From assembly GCF_001205715.1 (NCBI RefSeq), contig NZ_AQQZ01000009.1, forward strand, positions 1 through 64,000: a DNA stretch of 64,000 bases, given 5' to 3'. The translations under genes and the position numbers were made by a program. Source of the DNA: Pseudaestuariivita atlantica. Lineage in GTDB: Bacteria; Pseudomonadota; Alphaproteobacteria; Rhodobacterales; Rhodobacteraceae. Below the pieces are notes generated by a model. It did not search any database, was not told the origin of the DNA, and saw only the letters and a list, made by a program, of their open reading frames with translations. Positions 1 through 8,711 of the stretch are shown piece by piece (position 1 is the first letter of the stretch; every line of letters starts with the position of its first letter).

Positions 1-24
1 ACTCTCCGGTAAACCCGGGGCGGT

Positions 25-234
25 TCAGATCGCCGCACTTTCCACCGTGCGCGTCCGGCTCCGCTCCGCCCGTCCCTTGACCGAAGCAAAGAGATCGTCG
101 AGCGACAGATACCGCTCGTCGTCGGGCCGTGAGAACCACTCGGACGACACGCGGTCCACGTTCTCGCCGCGCGACACATCCACCTTGTAGCCGCCGCTGA
201 AATTACGCCCGGCATCGATGATTTCGGTGTTCAT
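25..234 (-). pseudogene. DUF932 family protein, N-terminal fragment
   Basis: An ATG preceded by a good Shine-Dalgarno (GGAGG, 7 nt upstream) opens a 69-residue frame that reads like the start of DUF932 (phage/plasmid-associated) proteins, including the stretch SSEWFSRPDDERYLSLDDL. Family members are normally several hundred residues long, so the frame stops (TGA) far too early. The remaining 24 bases to the window edge show no obvious continuation in another frame. Start and translation signal are kept and the rest is lost, which fits decay at the edge of a mobile island. A sequence error near the stop cannot be excluded because the window ends here. Confidence 0.55.
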
Positions 235-516
235 TGGGAAGCCTCCGCGACGGGCGCCGGAGGCCTCTCCTCCAGCCCTCAACCCGTCACGGCCCTCCCT
301 GCCCGCCTCTGGCTCTCAGAAACGCGGTGAACGTCCGCAGGAACACCCGCCGATTTGATCGCATTGCGTCCTATTTGTTCGCCACCTGTCGCCGCCGCGT
401 GCCGCCCTTTTCACGATCAAGGACCCTGCTCCCGCCAAACGCCGCCGCCCGCTCGCATTGATGAACAACGCGGCTGAGGTCAGGATGCGGAGGAGAGAAA
501 CCACCGAGACTGACCG

Positions 517-774
517 ATGAACACGCTTTTTCTCCTGATGGCTCAATATGATGGCCGCGCGGTCGTGCCAGTCGATGCGGTCTGCAAAGACTACTTTTCC
601 CATCTGACCTTGCCGAAGTTCCTTAGGAAGGTCAGTTCCGGTGAAATCGATCTGCCGCTGGTGCGATCGGAGCGCAGTCAGAAGAGCGCGAAGGGTGTCC
701 ATCTCTCGGATCTCGCCGCCTATCTCGACAAGCGCCGCGAGGTCGCGCTGTACGAGCGGGACGCCTTCAAGTAG
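517..774 (+). CDS. PrtN-like pyocin activator family protein
   Basis: This 85-residue protein matches the pyocin activator PrtN family over its whole length. It has the typical N-terminus MNTLFLLMAQYDG, then CKDYFSHLTLPKF, and the C-terminal KGVHLSDLAAYLDKRREVAL. In Pseudomonas, PrtN activates pyocin genes. In alphaproteobacteria such small proteins usually sit in islands or prophage remnants, with unproven targets. The N-terminal half looks like a helix-turn-helix reading head. It lies divergent from the DUF932 fragment across a 282-bp gap, and no phage structural genes follow, so it is probably a leftover of an integrated element. Family is fairly certain, function is not. Confidence 0.8.
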   Translation: MNTLFLLMAQYDGRAVVPVDAVCKDYFSHLTLPKFLRKVSSGEIDLPLVRSERSQKSAKGVHLSDLAAYLDKRREVALYERDAFK

Positions 775-1278
775 TGACTATCGGCTCTTCAGAAGAGGCT
801 CTTCCCAGACCCCAAAACACCGGTTGGATTTGATCTGGGGAGCGGTTTTCTCACCGATTCGGTCCGTCCAATCCAAGTGGCTCAAACCCCATCGCCCAAA
901 ATTCGCGCAAAGCCGGTCCGGAAAAAACTTAAACAAATGAAATTAAATGATAAAATGAGATCACTTGGCGATAAAGGGTGAAATTCTCCGCCTGATTTTT
1001 GTGCGCAGGGCCGGGACGGACTTACAACATGATTTACAACACGAGTTACAACATGACCTCAAGAAATTGAAAAATCACAGGCTTTTCGAACCGTCGGTCC
1101 AATCCATCATCGGCGCGACCGAAAGGCGCGCGGCTGTGTCGAGCGTGGGGGCCATGGCGTCCCCTACCAAAGGCGCGGAGCGGCGTCGATAGCGGGGCGC
1201 CGTCACGAGCCATGGCTTGGATGTGCGAATGCCATTGTCGGGCGCATGGTCGGGGATGTCCTTGCCTTCCGGGCGATG
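775..1278. other. AT-richer gap without convincing genes
   Basis: About 500 bases separate the PrtN-like gene from the next gene. The segment from roughly 930 to 1090 is clearly more AT-rich than the rest of the window (for example the run around 926-960) and contains three tandem 12-bp repeats. A short open frame starting at a TTG at 965 crosses the repeats, but it has no family resemblance and looks like chance. I see no tRNA or clear attachment site. The composition suggests the end of a horizontally acquired segment. Confidence 0.5.
1022..1057. repeat. three tandem 12-bp direct repeats
   Basis: The unit TTACAACATGAT occurs at 1022-1033, followed by TTACAACACGAG at 1034-1045 and TTACAACATGAC at 1046-1057. 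The first eight bases are identical in all three copies. The 12-bp period places the copies on nearly the same helix face, which resembles protein-binding iterons or integrase arm sites. No protein can be assigned. Confidence 0.65.
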
Positions 1279-1806
1279 TCAGGCGCCTTGGGCGAGGCGC
1301 TCGTTCCCGGCGATCAATTCTTCGACGAAAAGGCTGATGAACTGGGCGCGCCCGTCGGAGTTCGATTTGGCGTAGATACTGGTCGCCTGCGCCCGGACCG
1401 TCCCCGACGCGGTGTTCCGGACCCGTGCGATCGCGTCATTGTCCAACCCTTTCAGGATCATGAGGGCGACGTCTCTTTCCGCCTGCGTCAGGTTCCACTC
1501 GTCGAAGAACTCCCCGACAATCGCCGCCATATGCCCGTGCGCGATATCGAGTCCCGTCTGCATGTCCGACATCCGCGACATCAATCCGCGCAATTCGATC
1601 ATCAGGAAGATCACACCGGACACCAGTGCCACGGCAGCGATCGATTCAAGCAGCAGGTGGGGGTTGTCGAGATGCCCGTCCTCGCGAAAATCGAGAATCA
1701 CGTCACCGATGAAAAACAGCGCCGATACGCCCTGCAAAAGGATAAGGCCCGCAAGAACTGTTGCGCGCCTTTCCTTGGTTTTCGCAGGCCAGAGCCCGAG
1801 TTTCAT
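1279..1806 (-). CDS. membrane-anchored LuxR-type HTH regulator
   Basis: The 175-residue protein has two predicted membrane helices (about residues 15-38 and 50-72), a short linker helix, and a C-terminal LuxR/GerE-like helix-turn-helix (about 105-162, beginning LTQAERDVALMILKGL). It has no receiver or ligand domain, so it would be a one-component regulator held at the inner membrane. Its start codon overlaps the stop of the cytochrome b gene by ATGA, making it the last gene of a three-gene operon with PepSY and cytochrome b. I infer that it senses a redox or membrane state through the cytochrome. Family assignment is good and role is inference. Confidence 0.8.
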   Translation of the reverse strand: MKLGLWPAKTKERRATVLAGLILLQGVSALFFIGDVILDFREDGHLDNPHLLLESIAAVALVSGVIFLMIELRGLMSRMSDMQTGLDIAHGHMAAIVGEFFDEWNLTQAERDVALMILKGLDNDAIARVRNTASGTVRAQATSIYAKSNSDGRAQFISLFVEELIAGNERLAQGA

Positions 1807-2378
1807 TGGACCTTGCGCCCTTCGGGAATTGTCTTCCTGCCGTTTATCATGGCGCGGACCAGATTGACACCGGACCACCATGTATCGAATGCAACGCCCG
1901 CAACGTGCAGGGATACCGAGAAAAGAAGCCAGCCGAAGAGGACCTCGTGCGCTTCCTCGACCCACTCCACGCCGAAGAACGTGATCGTCGTCATCATGTA
2001 GCCGGTCACGCCAATGGCGATCACGCTTGCCCAGATGTTGTAGACCATCAGCGTCCCGAGGGGGTTGTGCGACAGATGGACCGACCTGTTGCCGCGAACG
2101 ATCGCGCGCAGGTGTCTCACGGCGCGTGCGGGGCTGGGCGGAAAGGCGGAAAAGCGCGCATAGGCCGGCCCGAACAGCGCCCAGACGAGGCGCAAGCCGA
2201 CCAATCCGAGAGCGACATAGCCGATCCACTCATGGGCTTTGCTTTCCTCCTCCACGAACGCGCCGTTGAGCAGGATGGTGAGCGCAAGCGACCAGTGGAT
2301 CAGCCGCACCAGCGGGTCCCAGACGACGACCTCGCGGGCGCTTGCGCGCCCGCTGGCTGTCTGTTCGACGGTGATCAT
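1803..2378 (-). CDS. cytochrome b561/hydrogenase-type cytochrome b
   Basis: A 191-residue integral membrane protein of the di-heme cytochrome b561/NiFe-hydrogenase cytochrome b family. It opens with the family signature WDPLVRLIHWSLA (H28), has a second ligand candidate at H49 (KAHEW), and carries two further histidines in the last helices (near AHEVL and SLHVAG). About four to five hydrophobic helices are visible. The protein should move electrons across the inner membrane between quinol and a periplasmic or cytoplasmic partner. It sits between a PepSY gene and the membrane regulator, a recurrent trio in Rhodobacterales as far as I recall. The physiological donor is unknown. Confidence 0.88.
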   Translation of the reverse strand: MITVEQTASGRASAREVVVWDPLVRLIHWSLALTILLNGAFVEEESKAHEWIGYVALGLVGLRLVWALFGPAYARFSAFPPSPARAVRHLRAIVRGNRSVHLSHNPLGTLMVYNIWASVIAIGVTGYMMTTITFFGVEWVEEAHEVLFGWLLFSVSLHVAGVAFDTWWSGVNLVRAMINGRKTIPEGRKVQ

Positions 2379-2382
2379 GGCG

Positions 2383-2637
2383 TCAGCTCTTGAGCTTGAG
2401 CTTCGTCACGGCACCGGTCTGCGGGTTGACGTAGACCTCACCCCTCTCGCGGTCGCGGACGAAGTAGACCTCGATCATGCCGTCTTCCATCTCCGCCTTG
2501 CGAACCTCGTAGCCCATGGCGGCCAGCGAGGCCTGGACCTCTTGCATCGTGGTGCCAAGAACGCTGTCCATCGTCAGGTCTTCGGCAAGCGCGGGGGTGG
2601 CAATAGCCATCAGCGCGATCAGTGCGAATTGGCGCAT
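2383..2637 (-). CDS. secreted PepSY domain protein
   Basis: The 84-residue product begins with a signal peptide (MRQFALIALMAIATPALA, cleavage after about residue 18). A single PepSY domain of the YkwD/DUF-like small type follows, with the typical end EVYVNPQTGAVTKLKLKS. I chose the ATG at 2637 because it starts directly at the signal peptide and has AAAGGAAAG just upstream. An upstream ATG at 2763 would add 42 uninformative residues. PepSY domains are thought to bind or inhibit periplasmic partners. Here the partner may be the membrane cytochrome b encoded next (4-bp gap). Confidence 0.85.
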   Translation of the reverse strand: MRQFALIALMAIATPALAEDLTMDSVLGTTMQEVQASLAAMGYEVRKAEMEDGMIEVYFVRDRERGEVYVNPQTGAVTKLKLKS

Positions 2638-3062
2638 GTGTCTTTCCTTTGATCGTGGCACCGAAGATGTGGTGCCGAAACGCGGCAACCCATGTTGTCG
2701 CTTGCCGTGATGTCGGGGAAGAGATCGCGCAAGAACAGTGGCCAGCGGTTTATGAACCGCCAAATAAACACGTGCTTATGGCGGATCATTGCCCGCTCCG
2801 TCGTCGCAGCCATGGAACCGCTTCCCGCATCCGAAGGCGTGAACCTGTAGAACCAGGGAGTTGCGGTAATCGGGGCAGAAATCGGCTGTCGACCCGCACG
2901 CCCGCTGCACCGATCAGTTCCCGGCGAACCTGTCTCTCCACCGGTTCGCAAAACGATGAGCTACGTGGAAAGGCACGGCGCGTGGGCCGCACCATCGGTC
3001 CGGTGGTCCCGACGCGTAGTGCGCACCGGTTGCGTGCATGTCCGGGAGGGGGCGGCGGCTTG
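2638..3062. other. intergenic region, PepSY promoter side to purD end
   Basis: About 425 bases lie between the PepSY start and the purD stop. Open frames here lack coding character, family resemblance and ribosome-binding sites. Apart from the inverted repeat at 2657-2676 there is a small hairpin, GCGGTT-TATG-AACCGC, near 2748-2763. The promoter of the PepSY operon must lie here. I cannot point to a clear -35/-10 pair. Confidence 0.4.
2657..2676. promoter_or_regulatory. inverted repeat upstream of the PepSY operon
   Basis: GGCACC and GGTGCC form a perfect 6-bp inverted repeat separated by 8 bases, 19 bp upstream of the PepSY start codon. Position and symmetry suit an operator, possibly for the LuxR-type regulator encoded at the end of the same operon. 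Because it lies in the probable leader, an mRNA hairpin is an alternative. Confidence 0.35.
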
Positions 3063-4337
3063 TCAGCCGTCCCGGTTGATCGCGCGCCAGCCGATGTCGC
3101 GGCGGGCAAAGCCTTCGGGCCAGTCGATCGCGTCGACCATGGCATAGGCGCGGTCGCGGGCCTCTTCCAGAGTGTGGCCGCGCGCGGTGCAGTTCAGGAC
3201 CCGGCCGCCGGCAGCCACGGTTGCGCCACCGGCGACCTTGGTGCCGGCGTGGAAGCAGGTCTGCCAGCTGTCATCCGGCAGATCGTCGAGCCCGCCGATG
3301 ACGCTGCCCTTGGCATAGGCACCGGGATAGCCCTGCGCGGCAAGGACGACCGTCATCGCGTGGTCGTTGCCCCAGTTGGGCGCGACTTCGGCCAGCTTGC
3401 CCTCGGCGCAGGCCTGCATCAGGTCCAGCGCCTGCGCGCCCAGCCGCAGCATCAGGACCTGGCATTCCGGGTCGCCGAAGCGGACGTTGTATTCCACCAG
3501 CCGCGGCGCACCGTCCTTGATCATCAGGCCGGCATACAGGACCCCTTGGTAAGGCGTGCCGCGCCGCGCCATTTCCGCCACCGTGGGGCGCACGATCTCG
3601 TCCAGCGCGCGTTCGGTCACGGCATCGGTCATCACCGGGGCCGGGGAATAGGCGCCCATGCCGCCGGTATTGGGGCCGGTATCGCCCTCGCCCACGCGCT
3701 TGTGGTCCTGCGCGGTACCGATGGCGCAGATGTCCGTGCCGTCGCAGAGAATGAAGAACGAGGCCTCCTCGCCCTCCATGAACTCTTCGATCACCACCTC
3801 GGCGCCGGCATCGCCGAAGGCGCCGCCGAACATCTCGTCAACCGCCGCGCGGGCTTCCTCGACCGTCGCGCACAGGATCACGCCCTTGCCCGCAGCAAGC
3901 CCGTCGGCCTTCACGACCAGCGGCGCGCCCTGCTCCTCGACATAGGCGAGTGCCGCGTCGCGGTCGGTGAAATGGCCATAGGCCGCGGTCGGTGCGCCGG
4001 ATGCGTCGCAGATCTCCTTGGTGAACGCCTTCGAGGCTTCGAGCCGCGCCGCCGCAGCACTTGGCCCGAAGACCAGCACGCCCGCCGCGCGCAGCCGGTC
4101 GGCCACGCCCGCGGCCAGCGGCGCCTCGGGGCCGATGATGACGAAATCGACGGCCTCGGCCTCCACGAATTCCGCGACGCGGCCCCCGTCGAGGATGTCG
4201 ATCTCGGCGCATTCCGCCAGCCCGGCCATCCCCGCATTGCCCGGAGCCACGATCAGCCGGTCGCATTTGGGGTTCTGGGCGCAGGCCCATGCGAGGCTGT
4301 GTTCGCGCCCGCCGCTTCCAAGGATCAGAATGTTCAT
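3063..4337 (-). CDS. purD: phosphoribosylamine-glycine ligase
   Basis: GAR synthetase of de novo purine synthesis joins phosphoribosylamine and glycine with ATP in the cytosol. The 424-residue length matches the family (E. coli 429). Visible landmarks are the N-terminal MNILILGSGGREH, the ATP-grasp segments VVKADGLAAGKGV (mid-protein) and EEFMEGEEASF, the signature RVGEGDTGPNTGGMG, and the metal-binding NVRFGDPECQ. The ATG at 4337 is used because the conserved N-terminus starts exactly there. Frames extending further upstream have no homology. It is divergent from xseA with 85 bp between starts. Confidence 0.97.
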   Translation of the reverse strand: MNILILGSGGREHSLAWACAQNPKCDRLIVAPGNAGMAGLAECAEIDILDGGRVAEFVEAEAVDFVIIGPEAPLAAGVADRLRAAGVLVFGPSAAAARLEASKAFTKEICDASGAPTAAYGHFTDRDAALAYVEEQGAPLVVKADGLAAGKGVILCATVEEARAAVDEMFGGAFGDAGAEVVIEEFMEGEEASFFILCDGTDICAIGTAQDHKRVGEGDTGPNTGGMGAYSPAPVMTDAVTERALDEIVRPTVAEMARRGTPYQGVLYAGLMIKDGAPRLVEYNVRFGDPECQVLMLRLGAQALDLMQACAEGKLAEVAPNWGNDHAMTVVLAAQGYPGAYAKGSVIGGLDDLPDDSWQTCFHAGTKVAGGATVAAGGRVLNCTARGHTLEEARDRAYAMVDAIDWPEGFARRDIGWRAINRDG

Positions 4338-4422
4338 GCGTCCCGCCCCGCTGGCTCCCGTCTTGGCCTTTTCGTCGGGGCGTTCTAGGCTTGCGCGAGG
4401 CCAAGAGCAACAACCGAGCCCC

Positions 4423-5970
4423 ATGGACCTGATCGACGATCCCCAACCCGGCCGCAACGTGCCGGAATTCACCGTCACGGACCTTGCCGGGCGGGTGAAA
4501 CGGCTGGTCGAGCGCGAGCTTGGCTATGTCCGCGTCAGGGGAGAGGTGGGCCGCGTGGTGCTGGCGCGGTCGGGGCATCTGTATTTCGACCTCAAGGACG
4601 ATCGCAACGTCCTGTCCTGCATGACGTGGAAGGGTCAGGTCGCGGGGCTGGGCCTGCGCCCCGAAGAGGGGATGGAGGTCGTGGCCGAGGGGCAGATGAC
4701 CGCCTCGGGCTTCCAGTCCAAGTTCGCGCTGAACGCCACGCGCCTGCAACTGGCGGGCGAAGGCGCGCTGATGGCGATGCTCGAACGGCGGCGCAAGGCG
4801 CTGGCCGCCGAGGGGCTGTTCGACGACGGCCGCAAGAAGCCCCTTCCCTACCTGCCGCACATCATCGGCGTCGTGACCTCGCCACAGGGCGCGGTGATCC
4901 GCGACATCCTGCACCGCCTGCGCGACCGGTTCCCGCGCAAGGTGCTGGTCTGGCCGGTGCTGGTGCAGGGACAGGGCAGCGCCGAACAGGTGGCCCGCGC
5001 CATCGAAGGGTTCAACGCGCTGACCCCCGGCGGCGCGCTGCCCCGGCCCGACCTTCTGATCGTCGCGCGCGGCGGTGGCTCGGTCGAGGACCTTTGGTGC
5101 TTCAACGAAGAGGTCGTGGTGCGCGCCGCGGCCGCGTCCGACATCCCGCTGATTTCCGCCGTGGGGCACGAAACGGACACCACGCTGATCGACCACGCCG
5201 CCGACCGGCGCGCGCCGACGCCCACGGCGGCGGCGGAAATGGCGGTGCCGGTGCGCCGGGACCTGCTGGCATGGTGCGAGGAACAGGGCGCGCGCATGAC
5301 CTCGGCGCTGAACACTCGGCTCGACCAGCGGCGGCAGCGGCTGGCCGACCTCGCCCGCGCCCTGCCGACGCCCGACCGGTTGTTCGACGGCGCGCGGCAG
5401 CGGATCGACCGCGCCGATGCCGACCTGCCCCGCGCGCTGCTGGCCGGGATCCGGCTGCGGCGGCTGGCACTGAGCGAGGCCGGGGCCCTGCGCCCCTCCC
5501 TGCTGACCGCGCGGCTGTCGCGCGCCGCCGACATGCTGGCCACCCGTGCCGCGCAGCTCGATCCCGCGCTGCACCGCGCCGTGCGTCAACGGCGCGACGC
5601 GCTCGACCGCGCCTCGGCCCGGCTTGTCCCGCCGCGCACCGCATTGTCGCGCAACGCCGCTGACCTCGACCGTCTGGCCGCGCGGCTCGTTGCCGTCGGT
5701 GCCCAGATCGCCCCGCGCGCGGCGCAACGGCTCGACGCGCAGGCGCGCCTGCTGGAGACGCTCAGCCATCGCGGCACGTTGGCGCGCGGCTATGCCATCG
5801 TGCGCGGCGATGGCGAGGTCGTGACCACCGCCAAGGCGGCCAGCAAGGCGCAATCGCTCGAAATCGAGTTCCGGGACGGGGTCGTGACCCCCGGCGCGCC
5901 CGCCGCCGCGCCCAAACCCAAGGCCCGCAAACCGAAACCCCCGCCGCCCGAACAGGGCACGCTGCTGTAA
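4423..5970 (+). CDS. xseA: exodeoxyribonuclease VII large subunit
   Basis: The 515-residue protein is the catalytic subunit of exonuclease VII, which degrades single-stranded DNA with the small XseB subunit. An OB-fold DNA-binding domain comes first (from EFTVTDLAGRVKRLVERE to about residue 110). The nuclease core follows, with IGVVTSPQGAVIRDI, ARGGGSVEDLWCFNEE and AVGHETDTTLIDHAADRRAPTP. A long alanine/arginine-rich coiled-coil region comes next, and a basic proline-rich tail (KPKARKPKPPPPE) closes the protein. It is longer than the E. coli enzyme (456), mainly through the coiled coil and tail. The start at 4423 places the OB domain at the N-terminus. xseB is not in the window. Confidence 0.95.
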   Translation: MDLIDDPQPGRNVPEFTVTDLAGRVKRLVERELGYVRVRGEVGRVVLARSGHLYFDLKDDRNVLSCMTWKGQVAGLGLRPEEGMEVVAEGQMTASGFQSKFALNATRLQLAGEGALMAMLERRRKALAAEGLFDDGRKKPLPYLPHIIGVVTSPQGAVIRDILHRLRDRFPRKVLVWPVLVQGQGSAEQVARAIEGFNALTPGGALPRPDLLIVARGGGSVEDLWCFNEEVVVRAAAASDIPLISAVGHETDTTLIDHAADRRAPTPTAAAEMAVPVRRDLLAWCEEQGARMTSALNTRLDQRRQRLADLARALPTPDRLFDGARQRIDRADADLPRALLAGIRLRRLALSEAGALRPSLLTARLSRAADMLATRAAQLDPALHRAVRQRRDALDRASARLVPPRTALSRNAADLDRLAARLVAVGAQIAPRAAQRLDAQARLLETLSHRGTLARGYAIVRGDGEVVTTAKAASKAQSLEIEFRDGVVTPGAPAAAPKPKARKPKPPPPEQGTLL

Positions 5971-5990
5971 TCCAGATCGAGGCGACCCCC

Positions 5991-7484
5991 GTGACCAACC
6001 ACCTGATAGAGGCGCTTGGCCTTTCGGCCCGCCCCGACGCCCCGCTTGCCCGGATGCCGGACGGGGCCACCGTGACCTATGGCGCGTTCCATGACGGGGC
6101 GGCGCGGATCGCCGCGCTGCTGGCCGCCGAAGGCGTGCAACCGGGTGACAGGGTTGCCGCGCAGGTTTCCAAGTCCTTGACCGCACTGCAACTTTACGTG
6201 GGCACCGTGATGGCGGGCGGGGTCTTCCTGCCGCTCAACACCGGCTATACCAGCGCCGAATTGCAGCATTTCATCACCGATGCCGACCCGCGCGTCTTCG
6301 TCTGCGACCCCGACGCCAAGGCCGACATCGCCGCGCTCACCCCTGCCTCTCTGATGACGCTCAATGCGTCGGGCGGGGGCAGCCTTGCCGACGGGGCGGC
6401 GGCGCAACCGGCGGGCTTCGACCCGGTGCCGCGCGGCCCGGATGACCTAGCGGCGATCCTTTATACCTCGGGCACGACCGGCAAGCCCAAGGGCGCGATG
6501 CTGAGCCACGGCAACCTAGCCGACAACGCGCGCACGCTGGCGGAATACTGGCGGTTCACGGCGGATGACGTGCTGATCCACGCGCTTCCGATCTTTCACA
6601 CCCACGGGCTGTTCGTGGCGACCAACGTGACGCTGGTGGCGGGCGGGCAGATGATCTTCCAGCCGGGCTTCGACGCGCAGGCGATCCTAGACGCGCTGCC
6701 ACACGCGACCGCGCTGATGGGCGTGCCGACCTTCTACACCCGGCTCTTGCAGCAGGACGGGCTGGCCGAGGCCGCGCGCGGCATGCGCCTTTTCGTGTCG
6801 GGATCGGCCCCGCTGCTGGCCGAGACGCATGTTCAGTGGGAAGCGGCGACGGGCCACCGCATCCTCGAACGCTACGGCATGACCGAAACCAACATGAACA
6901 CGTCGAACCCCTATGACGGGGAGCGGCGCGCGGGCACCGTGGGCTTCCCCCTGCCGGGGGTCGACCTGCGCCTGACCGACGGCAAGGGCACCCCGGTCGC
7001 CGACGGCGACCCCGGCATCGTCGAGGTGCGTGGGCCGAACGTGTTCAAGGGCTATTGGAACCTGCCCGAAAAGACCGCCGAGGAGTTGTTGGCCGACGGC
7101 TTCTTCGTCACCGGCGATATCGGGCGGATCGACGCGGACGGGTACCTGCACATCATCGGGCGGGCGAAGGACCTTGTCATCTCGGGCGGCTACAACGTCT
7201 ATCCCAAGGAAGTCGAGGTGCTGATCGACGACGTGCCGGGCGTGGTCGAAAGCGCCGTAATCGGCGTGCCGCATCCCGATTTCGGGGAGGCGGTCGTGGC
7301 GATTGTCGTGGGCACCTCCAGCGACCCGGCCACGCCGGACGCCATTGCCGCCGCCATCGCGCCCGACCTCGCGCGCTACAAACAGCCCAAGTTGATCGAG
7401 ATGGTCGACGCGCTGCCGCGCAACACGATGGGTAAGGTGCAAAAGAACGTGTTGCGAGAGACTTACGGCAACCTTTTCACGTAA
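5991..7484 (+). CDS. matB: malonyl-CoA synthetase, MatB-type
   Basis: This 497-residue acyl-adenylate-forming enzyme closely follows characterised alphaproteobacterial MatB proteins. It has the P-loop LYTSGTTGKPKGAM, then DVLIHALPIFHTHGLF, the A5 motif ERYGMTETNMNTSNPYDG, the hinge region TGDIGRIDADGYLHI, and the C-terminal catalytic lysine region LPRNTMGKVQKNVLRETY. MatB makes malonyl-CoA from malonate, CoA and ATP. It starts with GTG 20 bp after xseA and is probably cotranscribed with it. No malonyl-CoA decarboxylase or malonate transporter is adjacent. The close match argues for malonate, but methylmalonate is also accepted by some relatives. Confidence 0.9.
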   Translation: MTNHLIEALGLSARPDAPLARMPDGATVTYGAFHDGAARIAALLAAEGVQPGDRVAAQVSKSLTALQLYVGTVMAGGVFLPLNTGYTSAELQHFITDADPRVFVCDPDAKADIAALTPASLMTLNASGGGSLADGAAAQPAGFDPVPRGPDDLAAILYTSGTTGKPKGAMLSHGNLADNARTLAEYWRFTADDVLIHALPIFHTHGLFVATNVTLVAGGQMIFQPGFDAQAILDALPHATALMGVPTFYTRLLQQDGLAEAARGMRLFVSGSAPLLAETHVQWEAATGHRILERYGMTETNMNTSNPYDGERRAGTVGFPLPGVDLRLTDGKGTPVADGDPGIVEVRGPNVFKGYWNLPEKTAEELLADGFFVTGDIGRIDADGYLHIIGRAKDLVISGGYNVYPKEVEVLIDDVPGVVESAVIGVPHPDFGEAVVAIVVGTSSDPATPDAIAAAIAPDLARYKQPKLIEMVDALPRNTMGKVQKNVLRETYGNLFT

Positions 7485-7493
7485 CGCCTGAAG

Positions 7494-8708
7494 TCAGGGC
7501 CGGTGCAGCGCCATCGCCACGCCCTGCCCGACACCCACGCACAGCGTCACCAGCGCCGCCGTCGCGCGCCCCTTGCCGATGTCGTGCGCCGCCGTGCCCG
7601 CAAGCCGCGCGCCGGTCATGCCCAGCGGGTGGCCCAGCGCGATGGCCCCGCCATTGGGGTTGAGGTGCGGCGCCACCGGGTCGAGGCCCAGATCACGACA
7701 CACGGCGATGGCCTGCGCGGCAAACGCCTCGTTCAACTCGATCCGGTCAAACGCATCCACGCTCAGCCCCGTCTGCGCGCACAGTTTCCGCACCGCCGGC
7801 ACCGGACCGATCCCCATGACGCGTGGCGCGACCCCGGCACTCGCTGCCCCGCCATAGCGCGCAAGCGGCGTCAGGCCGTGGCGCTTGACCGCCGCCTCGC
7901 TCGCAAGGACCAGCGCCGCCGCGCCGTCGTTCACGCCCGAGGCATTGCCCGCCGTGACGCTGCCGCCCTCGCGGAAGGGCGTGGGAAGGCTGGCAAGTTT
8001 TTCAAGCGTCGTGGCGCGGGGATGTTCGTCTTGCGAGACTTCCACCGGCGGGCCCTTGCGTTGCGCAAGGCTCACCGGAGCGATCTCTTCCGCCAGTCGG
8101 CCCGAGGCCTGCGCGGCGGCGCACCGTTCCTGGCTGGCAAGGGCGAAGGCATCCTGATCGGCGCGGGCGACGGACCAGTCGGCGGCCACGTTTTCCGCCG
8201 TCTCGGGCATCGCATCGGTGCCATAGGCCTTGGCCATCGCGCGGTTGACGAACCGCCAGCCAATGGTCGTGTCAAAGACCTCGGCCCGCCTGTCGAAGGC
8301 CGCCGTGGCCTTGGCCATGACGAAGGGCGCGCGGCTCATGCTCTCTGATCCACCCGCGATCACAAGGTCGGCCTCCCCCACCTGCACCTGCCGCGCGCCC
8401 GCGATCACCGCGTCGAGGCCGGAGGCGCAGAGCCGGTTGACCGTTACCCCCGGTACCTCGGGCGGGAGGCCCGCCAGAAGCGCCGCCATGCGTGCAACGT
8501 TGCGGTTGTCCTCCCCCGCCTGGTTGGCCGCGCCCCAGACGACCTGGTCCACCTCGGCGGGATCGAGGCCCGCCGCGCGCGCCATCAACACGCGGATCGG
8601 ATGCGCGGCCAGATCGTCCGCCCGCATCCCCGACAGCGCACCGCCGTACCGCCCGATGGGCGTGCGCACGTAGTCGCAGATGAACACCTCTTTCAGCGCG
8701 TCGGCCAT
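7494..8708 (-). CDS. pcaF: thiolase, 3-oxoadipyl-CoA thiolase type
   Basis: The 404-residue protein has all thiolase catalytic motifs: the acyl-accepting cysteine in NRLCASGLDAVIAG, the histidine in GGAIALGHPLGMTG, and the C-terminal cysteine in TLCVGVGQGVAMAL. The N-terminus KEVFICDYVRTPIGRYGG and the motif GAANQAGEDNRNVARMA are those of PcaF/PaaJ 3-oxoadipyl-CoA thiolases rather than of PhaA acetyl-CoA acetyltransferases. It is the last gene of the liv/BKACE operon, 3 bp after livF, so its true substrate may be the oxoacyl-CoA made from the acid this transporter imports. The gene symbol reflects the sequence subfamily and is not proof of a beta-ketoadipate pathway here. Confidence 0.8.
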   Translation of the reverse strand: MADALKEVFICDYVRTPIGRYGGALSGMRADDLAAHPIRVLMARAAGLDPAEVDQVVWGAANQAGEDNRNVARMAALLAGLPPEVPGVTVNRLCASGLDAVIAGARQVQVGEADLVIAGGSESMSRAPFVMAKATAAFDRRAEVFDTTIGWRFVNRAMAKAYGTDAMPETAENVAADWSVARADQDAFALASQERCAAAQASGRLAEEIAPVSLAQRKGPPVEVSQDEHPRATTLEKLASLPTPFREGGSVTAGNASGVNDGAAALVLASEAAVKRHGLTPLARYGGAASAGVAPRVMGIGPVPAVRKLCAQTGLSVDAFDRIELNEAFAAQAIAVCRDLGLDPVAPHLNPNGGAIALGHPLGMTGARLAGTAAHDIGKGRATAALVTLCVGVGQGVAMALHRP

Positions 8709-8711
8709 GCG

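Noticed and set aside
1022-1057. CRISPR array
   Set aside because: The three 12-bp units are directly adjacent without spacers and no cas genes are present.
965-1192. Open frame across the 12-bp repeats with LQHDLQHELQHD repeats
   Set aside because: It starts at TTG without a ribosome-binding site, the repetitive part merely translates the DNA repeats, and the rest has no family resemblance.
2622-4388. 588-codon forward frame through purD
   Set aside because: Antisense to purD, composition is typical of a shadow frame and no domain is visible.
3838-6186. 782-codon reverse frame through xseA
   Set aside because: Arginine- and proline-rich antisense frame of a GC-rich gene; xseA on the other strand has all its family motifs.
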